Assembly: GCA_030682375.1 (NCBI GenBank)
Contig: JAUXOL010000010.1
Location: 1 to 64,000 of the forward strand
Reading direction: 5' to 3'
DNA length: 64,000 nt
DNA from: Gallionella sp.
GTDB lineage: Bacteria > Pseudomonadota > Gammaproteobacteria > Burkholderiales > Gallionellaceae
Part shown: in pieces, positions 1 to 8,160 of the stretch
How positions within the stretch are numbered: position 1 is the first letter of the stretch
Layout: each line of letters opens with the position of its first letter
Translations under genes and position numbers: made by a program
The notes under the pieces: model-generated
Told to the model about the DNA's origin: nothing
Database searches by the model: none
The model's input: the letters and a program-made list of their open reading frames with translations, nothing else

Positions 1-648
1 CGCGCTGCGCAAGTCCTGCGCGTCGTGAGCGATGAATTCCACCCCTTGAGCGCGTGCCGCATCTTTCGCCACGCGCATCATCCATGCGTTCTGGCGCGGG
101 TCGTAAACGACGAACACCCGCCGCACCTTGGGCATCATCTCCTTCAGGCGCGAGAACAACAGCGCCGGATCGGGCGACAGGACATGCACCTGCATGTTGC
201 GCGCCTCGCTGCTTGGCGATGCCAACATCCCGCCGACCACCACGTCGATGTTCCGATCAAGCATGGCAGCGGCCTTCATCCCCTGGCGTCCCAGCGCAAT
301 CACCACTCTGACTCCTTGGCGGCGCAATGTGTCGTTCAGTTCGGTCGCATTCACTTCCGCCCCTATCGGGACAGTGACCACGCGCCCTTTCGTCTTCTCG
401 CCGATGCCGCCGATGATCTGCGCGAAGATGCTGCGGTAGGGTTCGCTGGCATTCGGGTAGATCACCGCGATGATGCCGGTTTCGGATGCCTGTGCCGGAT
501 TGTTGGCCATGGCGGACGGAGTTTTGGGTTCAGCCCATGCCGGAACGGCGGAAAATGCCAGCAAAGCGACAGCCAGCAACCAGCTCCCCGCATTTGTTCG
601 GCGGAGGGACTGAGGCGAGGTACGGTCTCGAGTGGCGAATTTTTCCAT
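1..648 (-). CDS. ABC-type periplasmic binding protein, partial (3' end outside window)
   Basis: The minus-strand frame is open from an ATG at 648 to the window edge, giving 216 residues without a stop. Residues about 20-38 form a hydrophobic stretch ending in a PAWA-E site that looks like a signal peptide cleavage site, so the product should be periplasmic. The body (IIAVIYPN..., VVTVPIGAEVNATELNDTLR, VVIALGRQGMKAA) resembles the substrate-binding family of uncharacterised ABC transporters (ABC_sub_bind, PF04392). Ligand and partners lie outside the window. The plus-strand frame over the same bases is a shadow. Confidence 0.7.
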   Translation of the reverse strand, partial: MEKFATRDRTSPQSLRRTNAGSWLLAVALLAFSAVPAWAEPKTPSAMANNPAQASETGIIAVIYPNASEPYRSIFAQIIGGIGEKTKGRVVTVPIGAEVNATELNDTLRRQGVRVVIALGRQGMKAAAMLDRNIDVVVGGMLASPSSEARNMQVHVLSPDPALLFSRLKEMMPKVRRVFVVYDPRQNAWMMRVAKDAARAQGVEFIAHDAQDLRSA

Positions 649-879
649 GACGATGATCTTCGACGGAATGGCTCGCGCGAGCTATGGACTATCCTTGGGC
701 AGGCTTGACGGCGGCTCCTTGATGCCTAGGGTGCAATACCGAAGTCTCCGGCAAGCGGTGATACCAGAATTTGCTTTTTGCATTCTATTGTTTTGGGTTG
801 GCGCTGATCGCAGTCGACTTATAACCTCCCTCGCCGCCAAGAACAATAGACCGAAATGCCTATATATTCCGGCCTAGTC
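649..879. other. 231-bp intergenic region with a CTAG-type element
   Basis: This non-coding region lies upstream of the binding-protein gene. It contains CCTAGG at about 725-730 and, at 851-877, a 27-bp element that recurs at 19885-19911 in opposite orientation. No terminator or clear sigma-70 promoter was recognised. Confidence 0.5.
851..877 (-). promoter_or_regulatory. 27-bp CTAGGCCG-N13-TTTCGG element, copy 1
   Basis: On the minus strand this reads CTAGGCCG, 13 bases, then TTTCGG. The same two blocks with the same 13-base spacing occur at 19885-19911. The CCGAAA/TTTCGG and CCGG parts give dyad character, as for a dimeric regulator. It lies about 200-230 bp upstream of the binding-protein start. 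The regulator is unknown. Confidence 0.4.
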
Positions 880-1956
880 CTACAACAACCCCATCGCCAC
901 CAGCGCGATGAATGCGGCGAACAGCACGAAGTGGCTGATGCCCTCGATCGCGTTGGTCTCGCCGTCGTGCAGGTTGTTCATCACGGTGAGGAAAGTCAGT
1001 AGCAGCATCCCGCCTTGAATCGGCGTGAGCGCCATGTCGATTCGTTCGCCGTTGAACAGGGCGATGGCTTCGATCACCGGCAGCGTCAGCAGCACGGTGG
1101 CGAGCGAAGCGCCCAGTGCGATGTTGACCGTGGTCTGCATGCGGTTATGTTGCGCGGCCCTGAGTGCGGTCAGGATCTCGGGGCTGGCGGAGATCAGTGC
1201 GACCAGCACGGCGGGGATAGCCTTCGGCAGGCTGCTGCCGGTAAGTCCCGCATCCAGCAGCACCGACAGCACTTCCGACAGCAGGCCGACCAGCACGATC
1301 GCGCCCAGCATCACCGCGACATGCAGCGAGTTCGGGCTATGTGCTTCGTCGTGCGCTTCGTCGTCGGTCTCGCTGGAGTATTCGAAGAAGGTGCGGTGCT
1401 CCACGGTCTGCAGGCGCAGGAAGGCCAGATACATGATCGCCATGATGCCGATGGAGAAGACCGAGTAGATCTGCCATTTCGCTTCCGGCACGAAGTCCGG
1501 GATGAACATGCCGACGCCGATGGCGACCAGCAGCATCGCGATGAAGGAGTTGGCCGAGTCCACGTTGTATTTGGTGCTACCGTGCTTCAGTCCGCCGACG
1601 ATGGCGGCGAGGCCCAGTATGCCGTTGATGTCGAACATCACCGCGGCGAACACCGTGTCGCGCGCCAGCGTCGGGTTGGGTTCGCCCATCAGCAGCACTA
1701 CCAGGATCACGACCTCGACCGATACCGCGGCGAGTGTGAGGATCAGCGTGCCGTAAGGCTCGCCGAAGCGCATCGCCAGCACTTCGGCGTGATGCGCGAT
1801 GCGGAAAGCGACGCCGATGATGGCCGAGAGTATCACCAGCAGCAGCCCCCACAGCATCCCGCCGCCATGTTCGACTGCGGCGTGTTCGAGGGCGAAGCCC
1901 AGCCCGAGGACGAACAGGGCGATGGCGATAGGGAATTCGGATTTGAGGTATTTCAT
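880..1956 (-). CDS. Ca2+/H+ antiporter-like cation exchanger
   Basis: A 358-residue integral membrane protein with about 11 hydrophobic segments, predicted to exchange Ca2+ (or Na+) for H+ at the inner membrane. Two inverted repeats typical of the Ca/cation antiporter superfamily are visible, each with a membrane-embedded acidic motif: GEPYGTL...VSVEVVIL in the first half and ISASPEILTALRA in the second. An acidic/His linker (SSETDDEAHDEAHS) separates the halves, as in ChaA-like proteins. An upstream GTG at 1989 would add 11 residues with no hydrophobic or conserved character, so the ATG at 1956 is preferred. The ion is inferred. Confidence 0.8.
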   Translation of the reverse strand: MKYLKSEFPIAIALFVLGLGFALEHAAVEHGGGMLWGLLLVILSAIIGVAFRIAHHAEVLAMRFGEPYGTLILTLAAVSVEVVILVVLLMGEPNPTLARDTVFAAVMFDINGILGLAAIVGGLKHGSTKYNVDSANSFIAMLLVAIGVGMFIPDFVPEAKWQIYSVFSIGIMAIMYLAFLRLQTVEHRTFFEYSSETDDEAHDEAHSPNSLHVAVMLGAIVLVGLLSEVLSVLLDAGLTGSSLPKAIPAVLVALISASPEILTALRAAQHNRMQTTVNIALGASLATVLLTLPVIEAIALFNGERIDMALTPIQGGMLLLTFLTVMNNLHDGETNAIEGISHFVLFAAFIALVAMGLL

Positions 1957-2113
1957 GGAGGTCGGAGTCGAAAAAGATGTCGCGCACACTAGCTGGTCGA
2001 TGCCGCAACGTCAACACGAAATCCCCGGAATCGGTTGACCGTGGGGCTTGCCGCACCTATCATGGACGGCATGGAGTTTTTTTCATCGGTTCAAATATTT
2101 ACAGGGGGTTGTC

Positions 2114-2467
2114 ATGGTAGAGCAAAAAGCAAAAACTGCTGCGGTCAAGAAGACTGCGGCGACTGCTAAGTCGAAAACTGCAGCTGCGGCGACTCCGGTC
2201 GCAAAAAAGGCTGCTGCACCTGCAGTGAAGAAGGCCGCTGCGCCAGCGGTTAAGAAAGCCGCGGCACCCGTTGCGGAGAAGAAGGTAACGACCAGGAAGG
2301 CTGCGGCCCCCAAAGCCAAGGCGACTGCAAAGCCGTCGCCGGAAGAGCGGTACCGCATGGTCGAGACGGCAGCCTATTTCATCGCCGAGCGCCACGGATT
2401 CCAGGGGAATTCGACCGAGCACTGGGTGGAGGCCGAGCGCCAGATCGCGGGCATGCTGGGAGATTAG
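2114..2467 (+). CDS. DUF2934 protein with Lys/Ala-rich N-terminus
   Basis: A 117-residue protein. Residues 1-75 are low-complexity Lys/Ala/Pro repeats of the AAAPAVKK type, resembling histone H1-like tails and suggesting nucleic-acid binding. The last 40 residues (EERYRMVETAAYFIAERHGF...WVEAERQI) match the DUF2934 fold. The start is the ATG at 2114 behind a G-rich ACAGGGGG ribosome site; the frame opens upstream at 2048 but that part is not convincing. DUF2934 has no assigned biochemical role. It is a single-gene unit convergent with the GGDEF-EAL gene. Confidence 0.75.
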   Translation: MVEQKAKTAAVKKTAATAKSKTAAAATPVAKKAAAPAVKKAAAPAVKKAAAPVAEKKVTTRKAAAPKAKATAKPSPEERYRMVETAAYFIAERHGFQGNSTEHWVEAERQIAGMLGD

Positions 2468-2514
2468 TCGGCGTGGAGTGAACCGCATGGCCCGCCATGC
2501 GGATAGTGCGCAGG

Positions 2515-5500
2515 TTAAATGCCTGCCCCGATCGATGCGTCCATGTGGTTCGACAGAATCATCTTGGGCCTTCCGATCTGGGATTCGAATTCGGCCAGCG
2601 GAACCGCCTTGCTGAACAGGTAGCCCTGGAAGGCTTGGCAACCGTTCTGTCGCAATATCTCCAGCTGTTCCTCCGTCTCCACTCCTTCGGCGATCACTTC
2701 CAGATTGAAGTTCAGTGACATGTCGATGATGGTCTTGACGATGATTGCATCGCTCTTGTCTATCACGATGTCGCGCACGAACGACTGGTCGATCTTGATC
2801 TGGTTCAGCGGCAGTTGTTTCAGGTAGCTGAGCGACGAGTAGCCGGTGCCGAAATCGTCCATCGAGAACTGTACGCCGAACTGCTTCAGCGCGAGCATCT
2901 TCTGTACCGTCTCTTCCACATCGTTCAGTACGATGCTCTCGGTCAGTTCCAGTTTCAGGCGTGTCGGATCGATGCCGTATGTCTTCAGCAACTCTCCAAT
3001 CTGTGCGACGAAATTCGGCTGGCGGAATTGTCGTGCGCTCACGTTCACCGCAAGCTGCAGGTGACGGGTCGCCGTGGAGTCCTGCCATTTTTGCAGTTGG
3101 CGGCAGGCCGTTTCCAGCACCCAAAGTCCGATCGGCAGGATCAGGCCGCTTTCCTCGGCCAGCGGGATGAACTGTGCCGGAGAGACGAAGCCGCGCTCTT
3201 CGTTGATCCAGCGCAATAACGCTTCGGCGCCGACGATACGCTGTTCGCGGTCGACCTGCATCTGGTAATAGAGTTGCAACTCGTTCTTGGCGAGCGCCTG
3301 GCGTAGCGCTTTTTCCATCATTGCGCGCGATTCGACGGCTCTTTGCATATCGGTCTCGAAGAAGCGCACCGCGTTGCGTCCGGCGGACTTGGCTTGGTAC
3401 ATCGCGGTATCCGCGCGCTTGAGCAGTTCGTCCACCGTCGTGCCGCGTCCATGGAACAGGCCGACGCCGATGCTCACGCTGCTGTGGTGTTCGTGCTTGC
3501 CGAGGAAGTATGTCTCGCTGAGCGTGGCGACGATCTTCTCGGCGATGTCTTCAGCCTGGTTGGCCGCCAGCAGTTCGCTGCTGCCCAGCCCTTGCAGGAT
3601 GACCACGAACTCGTCTCCGCCGAGGCGCGCGACTGTGTCGGTTTCGCGCACGCTGACCCTGAGTCGTCTTGCGACCTCGATCAACAGCATGTCGCCGATA
3701 TCGTGCCCCTGCGTGTCGTTCAGGATCTTGAAGTTGTCCATGTCCATGAACAGCAGCGCGCCGAACGAGCCGTTGCGCTCGCTGGCGATCAGCGACTGGA
3801 TCAGTCTGTCCATCAGCAAGCGGCGGTTGGGAAGTTCGGTCAGGGTGTCGTAGAAGGCCAGCCGCTGGATCTCTTCCTCGGCGCGCTTGCGCTCGCTGAT
3901 GTCCATGAAGATCGCCACATAGTGGGTGACTTCCTGTTGATCGTTGCGCACTGCGGAGATGGTCAGCCATTTTGGATAGATGGTGCCGTCCTTGCGCTTG
4001 TCCCACATCTCGCCGGACCAGATGCCCTTGGCGAGCAGTGTGGCCCACATCTCCTGGTAGAACTGCCGGTCGTGGCGGCCCGATTGCAGGATATTGGGAT
4101 TCTGGCCGATCGCCTCAGCGGTGCTGTAGCCGGTCAGTTGTTCGAAGGCGTGATTGACGTTGATGATGCGAGCTTGGGTATCGGTGACCACGATAGCCTC
4201 GTGGGTTTCGAAGGCTATCGAGGCGATGCGCAGTTTCTCTTCGGTCTGCTTCTGGGCGGTGATGTCGGTGCTGATGGCGATGTAGGAGGACGAGCTCGAT
4301 AGCGGCACGAAGGTGTTCTTCACCCAGTACAGGCTGCCATCCTTGGCGCGGTGGCAGGTCTCGCCGTGCCACACGATATGGTTTCTGATGGCATCCGACA
4401 TCTCGCGGTAGAACGTCGCATCGTGCAGTCCGGACTTGACGATGCGATGGTTCTGTCCAATCAGTTCTTCGCGCCGGTATTGGCTGATCGCGCAGAACTT
4501 GTCGTTGACGTAGCTGATCGTGCCGTCCAGCCCGGCGATCGCGACGATCGCATGCTGGTCGAGTGCGAACTTCTGCTGGTTCAGTTCGCCGAGCAGATGC
4601 TGCAGGTCGATGTCGCTGTCGTCTTTGTCCAGCTGGGATCGGCTCAGGCGGAAGCTGATCGCGAAAGCCAGCGCCAGAACGAAGAACACCAGCAGCATGG
4701 TCTGTTTGCGCAGCAGATGGTGATGGATGCCGAGTGCCGCGGCATCGATGTGTTTCACCATCTTCATCCGGCCGGTATTCGCATCGTCGTTCGCCCCATC
4801 GCTGGCGATGGTGCGCCTGGGGTAGACGGTGTCGAACATCCATAGGCCGCCTTCGGCATCGAAGAAATGTCCGGAAGGCGCCTTGTCGATTTTTTGCCAG
4901 ACATCGGGCTGCAGGCTCGCCATACTGGCGCGATGCGGCAGCATGAAGCCGAATTCCTGTGCAGGATCGCTGCTCTTCAGCCAGTAGCCTTGTTCGTTGA
5001 GCAACATCCAGCTGGAGTTTTCGGTCGCGGAGACCTGGTCGATATGGTCGAACAGGTCTCGTGCGGAGTATGAAATGACGGCGATGCCGCGCGCGTCGCC
5101 CTTCGCGTCGAACAGACGGGCAGCGGCGCGCAGCGTCGGGCGCGGCGGTTGTACGATAGCGTCGTCCTCGATTTCGAGATCTATCGGTGATAGATAGATC
5201 TCGTTGCGTTTGAGTCTCATCGCTTCGTCGAAATAGTAGCGCGACGATTTGTTCCCGGCGAGGCTGGACGTATCGACGGCCGCCTGGCCGCCGGATTCCG
5301 CGCGCGCCAGTTCACGGCCCTTCTCGTCTATCCATCGCACCTTGTGGTAAGCCTTCTTGGCGCCGATGAAGGCGTTCAGATCCTGTGCGAGTCTGCCGAT
5401 GCGGACTCGGTCCGGAAGTTCGATGGCTTCGGTGAGCGGCGTCGAATGCGCCAGATACTGAGTGTCGTTTTTCAGCGTCAGCAGCGTGCGGTTGACCGAC

Positions 5501-5655
5501 TCCACGCCGGCATGCACATGGTCTTTCTCGTGGGCGATCAGCGCTTTGAGATCGTCGTTGGACTCGAACGCATAGAACACGCTGCCCAGCGCGATGATGA
5601 TCAGCGCGGCGGGCAGGAAGTTGCCTATCAAGCGTTTGACGAATCTGGAGTGCAC
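2515..5655 (-). CDS. Membrane sensor PAS-PAS-GGDEF-EAL c-di-GMP enzyme
   Basis: A 1046-residue protein. A TM segment (about 10-30) is followed by a periplasmic sensory region (about 30-320), a second TM (about 322-340), two PAS/PAC units (about 365-610; YVNDKFCAISQYRREELIG, IINVNHAFEQLTGYS), a GGDEF domain and an EAL domain. GGDEF is intact (RLGGDEF, 679-683), so diguanylate cyclase activity is plausible. EAL is intact (EALLRW from 811; ELTES, DDFGTGYSSL, IKIDQSFV, AEGVET), so phosphodiesterase activity is plausible too. Which activity dominates cannot be read from sequence. It is monocistronic, with no obvious ligand clue. Confidence 0.93.
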   Translation of the reverse strand: MHSRFVKRLIGNFLPAALIIIALGSVFYAFESNDDLKALIAHEKDHVHAGVESVNRTLLTLKNDTQYLAHSTPLTEAIELPDRVRIGRLAQDLNAFIGAKKAYHKVRWIDEKGRELARAESGGQAAVDTSSLAGNKSSRYYFDEAMRLKRNEIYLSPIDLEIEDDAIVQPPRPTLRAAARLFDAKGDARGIAVISYSARDLFDHIDQVSATENSSWMLLNEQGYWLKSSDPAQEFGFMLPHRASMASLQPDVWQKIDKAPSGHFFDAEGGLWMFDTVYPRRTIASDGANDDANTGRMKMVKHIDAAALGIHHHLLRKQTMLLVFFVLALAFAISFRLSRSQLDKDDSDIDLQHLLGELNQQKFALDQHAIVAIAGLDGTISYVNDKFCAISQYRREELIGQNHRIVKSGLHDATFYREMSDAIRNHIVWHGETCHRAKDGSLYWVKNTFVPLSSSSSYIAISTDITAQKQTEEKLRIASIAFETHEAIVVTDTQARIINVNHAFEQLTGYSTAEAIGQNPNILQSGRHDRQFYQEMWATLLAKGIWSGEMWDKRKDGTIYPKWLTISAVRNDQQEVTHYVAIFMDISERKRAEEEIQRLAFYDTLTELPNRRLLMDRLIQSLIASERNGSFGALLFMDMDNFKILNDTQGHDIGDMLLIEVARRLRVSVRETDTVARLGGDEFVVILQGLGSSELLAANQAEDIAEKIVATLSETYFLGKHEHHSSVSIGVGLFHGRGTTVDELLKRADTAMYQAKSAGRNAVRFFETDMQRAVESRAMMEKALRQALAKNELQLYYQMQVDREQRIVGAEALLRWINEERGFVSPAQFIPLAEESGLILPIGLWVLETACRQLQKWQDSTATRHLQLAVNVSARQFRQPNFVAQIGELLKTYGIDPTRLKLELTESIVLNDVEETVQKMLALKQFGVQFSMDDFGTGYSSLSYLKQLPLNQIKIDQSFVRDIVIDKSDAIIVKTIIDMSLNFNLEVIAEGVETEEQLEILRQNGCQAFQGYLFSKAVPLAEFESQIGRPKMILSNHMDASIGAGI

Positions 5656-5710
5656 GGTCGTGTGTTTGCGGTTGGCTGGTATTGCGATGCCGGGGGCGGT
5701 ATTTTACCTG

Positions 5711-6139
5711 TTATTGCTGCCTGGCGAGACAATTCAGATAGATCGCCGCATCCGGCTGCGTACGCTCGCGCTGCGCTTGCCAGATCATCTCGGTCAGGCA
5801 TTCCATCATCGCGTGTTGAGCCTCGTGTTCCGATTCGAATTTGTGCGTCAGGCGGACGAAATGGGCGCGTATGCCCGGCGGCTGGTCGATGGATATTTGC
5901 TCTTCGATGGTCAAGTGCATCATCAGGTGCAGGAAGGGATTGGGCGCGCCGTGCTCCGGCAGGTAGTCGCGGTCCAGATGGGCCTCGGCCTGCTCGAATA
6001 CAGCATGATGTTCGGGATGTTTGGCGATCAGCTGCGCGGCGAGGTCTTCCAGCGGCGTCAGCAGCTCATGGGCGCGGCGCTTACGCCAGGATTCGATCAG
6101 GAAGTTGCGCGCTTCGTCGCGCGACGGATTGAACAGCAT
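5711..6139 (-). CDS. DUF1841 family protein
   Basis: A 142-residue soluble protein that matches the DUF1841 family of beta/gammaproteobacteria over its whole length (MLFNPSRDEAR.F, NPFLHLMMHLTIEEQ, QHAMMECLTEMIWQAQR). It is rich in His and acidic residues, with no TM segment or signal peptide. Function is unknown. It is transcribed in the same direction as, and 55 bp upstream of, the GGDEF-EAL gene, so cotranscription is possible but not shown. Confidence 0.8.
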   Translation of the reverse strand: MLFNPSRDEARNFLIESWRKRRAHELLTPLEDLAAQLIAKHPEHHAVFEQAEAHLDRDYLPEHGAPNPFLHLMMHLTIEEQISIDQPPGIRAHFVRLTHKFESEHEAQHAMMECLTEMIWQAQRERTQPDAAIYLNCLARQQ

Positions 6140-6350
6140 TTCTTGTCATCTTTTCGGGGGCGAGGGAGTGCGGATGATACAGCTTCCCTGTCGCGGTAAG
6201 CGAGTTCGCGGCGATTCTCCCGCTGTAATTTTCATATCCCGCGCAGGAGAGGATTCGAGTTGCTTCTCCGTTGCGGCGAATCGAATACGCGGCTAGTATT
6301 CTGTGCATGCAGCACCAACAACGGGGCTCGTTATTCAGGATTCAAGACAG

Positions 6351-7379
6351 ATGACCGAATCTTTGCACGAGAGCGCCCATTTCATGAAAATGATTGCCGA
6401 TTTCATGCCCGGTATGGTGGGCTACTGGACCCGGGATTTGCGCTCGACTTTCGCCAACCGGGAGTATCTGAACTGGTTCGGCAAGAGCACGGAGGAAATG
6501 CACGGGGTCCCAGTCCAGGATTTGTTGGGCGGCGAATTGTTCCGTAAACACGAGCCCTATATTCGTGCCGCGCTTGCGGGCCAGCCCCAGAAGTTCGATT
6601 ACACGCTGGCGTTGCCGGGCAATGAAATCAGAGAAACGCTGGTTCACTATATCCCGCATCTGGATGGGAGCGAGGTGCAGGGGCTGTTCGTCCTGATCCT
6701 GGATGTGACCGAACGAAAGAACATGGAACTGGCTTTGGTTTCTGCCGCGGAAGAGCATCAGCGCCTGATCGGGCAGGAGCTGCACGACAACCTTGGGCAA
6801 CAGATCGCGGCGATCGCTTATCAGGCACAGGCATTGGAACGCAAGATATCCGCGTCCAAAGATTCGGATCCCGGCAATGCGGATGCTGCGACCATCGCCG
6901 CATCGATTGCGACCCAGGCGCAACATGCCGTCATGCAATGCAAGCATCTCGCGCGGGGATTGTTGCCGCTGGAACTGGAAACCAACGGCCTGATGTCGGC
7001 GTTGCGAGCGTTCGCGTCCAGCATATCGAGCACTTATGGAGTCGTCTGCGACTTCGTGTGTATCGATGACATCGATATCGGCGATGACGAGCTGGCCCTC
7101 AGTCTGTACCGGATTGCGCAGGAAGCCGTACACAACTCGATGCGCCACGGCGGCGCTCGCAATCTGACGATTGCGCTGAAGGAGCGGGAAGGCTTGCTCA
7201 GTCTGTCGATCAGCGATGACGGTTGCGGCCTGGAGGGCTTGACCGCCAAGGGCGCGACTGCGCCGGGAATGGGGATAGGCATCATGCAATACCGCGCCCT
7301 CCGGATTGGCGCGACGCTGAAACTTGGGCCCCGCGCTGCGGGAGGCACAGAAGTCCTGATAGAAAGACAAACGCGCTGA
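6351..7379 (+). CDS. PAS-domain histidine kinase, NarL/DegS type (HisKA_3)
   Basis: A 342-residue cytoplasmic kinase. Residues about 10-125 form a PAS domain (MPGMVGYWTRDLRSTFANREY). Then come a HisKA_3 dimerisation helix with phospho-acceptor H145 in QELHDNLGQQ and an HATPase_c domain (AQEAVHNSMRHGGARN, SISDDGCGL). It should phosphorylate the response regulator that follows; the ORFs share one base (TGATG). No TM segment, so an internal signal is sensed. A GTG at 6303 would add 16 residues without PAS character; ATG at 6351 is preferred, and an internal ATG at 6384 is also possible. Confidence 0.9.
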   Translation: MTESLHESAHFMKMIADFMPGMVGYWTRDLRSTFANREYLNWFGKSTEEMHGVPVQDLLGGELFRKHEPYIRAALAGQPQKFDYTLALPGNEIRETLVHYIPHLDGSEVQGLFVLILDVTERKNMELALVSAAEEHQRLIGQELHDNLGQQIAAIAYQAQALERKISASKDSDPGNADAATIAASIATQAQHAVMQCKHLARGLLPLELETNGLMSALRAFASSISSTYGVVCDFVCIDDIDIGDDELALSLYRIAQEAVHNSMRHGGARNLTIALKEREGLLSLSISDDGCGLEGLTAKGATAPGMGIGIMQYRALRIGATLKLGPRAAGGTEVLIERQTR

Positions 7380-8035
7380 TGTCGGTCTTGAAAACACAAG
7401 TCATGCTGGTCGACGACCATGCCATGGTGCGGCATGGCATGGCGATGCTGGTCAATGCCGAGCCGGACATGGAGGTATGCGCCGAAGCCGAAGACGGCGG
7501 CGAGGCGATGGCCGTGCTCGAAGCGGAGCATCAGCCCGACATCGTTCTGGTGGACTTGTCCCTGAAGACCCTCTCGGGCTTCGAGCTCATCAAGAGCATG
7601 CATATCCTGATTCCCGCTTTGCCCGTGCTGGTCGTTTCCATGCACGACGAAACCGTTTATGCGGAACGCGCCCTGCGGGCCGGCGCGCGCGGTTACGTGA
7701 TGAAACAGGAGCCGGGTGGGGTGTTGATGGCAGCTATCCGCGAGGTGTTGAAGGGAAATTATTACCTGAGCGAGCAGATGCGCACGAAGTTGCTGAATCG
7801 TTTCGTGACCGGAAACACCGAATCTGAACAGTTGATCAATAGCCTGACGCCCAGCGAATTCGAGGTTTTGCATCTCATCGGCTCCGGGCACAGCAGCCAG
7901 GAAATAGCCCGTTTGCTCAGCCGCAGCATCAAAACCATAGAAACGCATCGCGCCAACATTCGCGCCAAGCTGGAACTGAAAGACGGTGCCGATCTGATGC
8001 GCTACGCTACCCACTGGATCACGGCGGCGCATTAA
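7379..8035 (+). CDS. LuxR/NarL-family response regulator
   Basis: A 218-residue protein with an N-terminal receiver domain (MLVDDHAMVR; phospho-acceptor D59 in VLVDLSL; conserved K in YVMKQE) and a C-terminal LuxR-type HTH (LTPSEFEVLHLI, SQEIARLLSRSIKTIETHRANI). It is translationally coupled to the kinase by the TGATG overlap, so the two form a cognate pair. A plausible target is the CheB-CheR gene 126 bp downstream, whose leader carries a dyad; that is inference only. Confidence 0.92.
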   Translation: MSVLKTQVMLVDDHAMVRHGMAMLVNAEPDMEVCAEAEDGGEAMAVLEAEHQPDIVLVDLSLKTLSGFELIKSMHILIPALPVLVVSMHDETVYAERALRAGARGYVMKQEPGGVLMAAIREVLKGNYYLSEQMRTKLLNRFVTGNTESEQLINSLTPSEFEVLHLIGSGHSSQEIARLLSRSIKTIETHRANIRAKLELKDGADLMRYATHWITAAH

Positions 8036-8068
8036 GAGCCACTCCAAACATCGGAAAGTTTAAGTAAG

Positions 8069-8099
8069 GGAAACCCCTAGGCTGAAACAAGGGTTTCTC
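8069..8099 (+). promoter_or_regulatory. Dyad with central CCTAGG upstream of the CheB-CheR fusion gene
   Basis: GAAACCC (8070-8076) and GGGTTTC (8091-8097) form an inverted repeat around a 14-base centre containing CTAGG. It lies about 65 bases before the GTG start at 8161. No T-run follows, so an operator or mRNA structure is more likely than a terminator. Confidence 0.4.
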
Positions 8100-8160
8100 C
8101 AGTATGTCCCCGGTGCCAGCCGAGTTACGATGCCGCCACTTAAAATAAACGAGTATCGCC

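Noticed and set aside
1015..1992. 325-codon plus-strand frame
   Set aside because: Antisense to the cation antiporter; composition is Gln/His/Arg-rich as typical of shadows.
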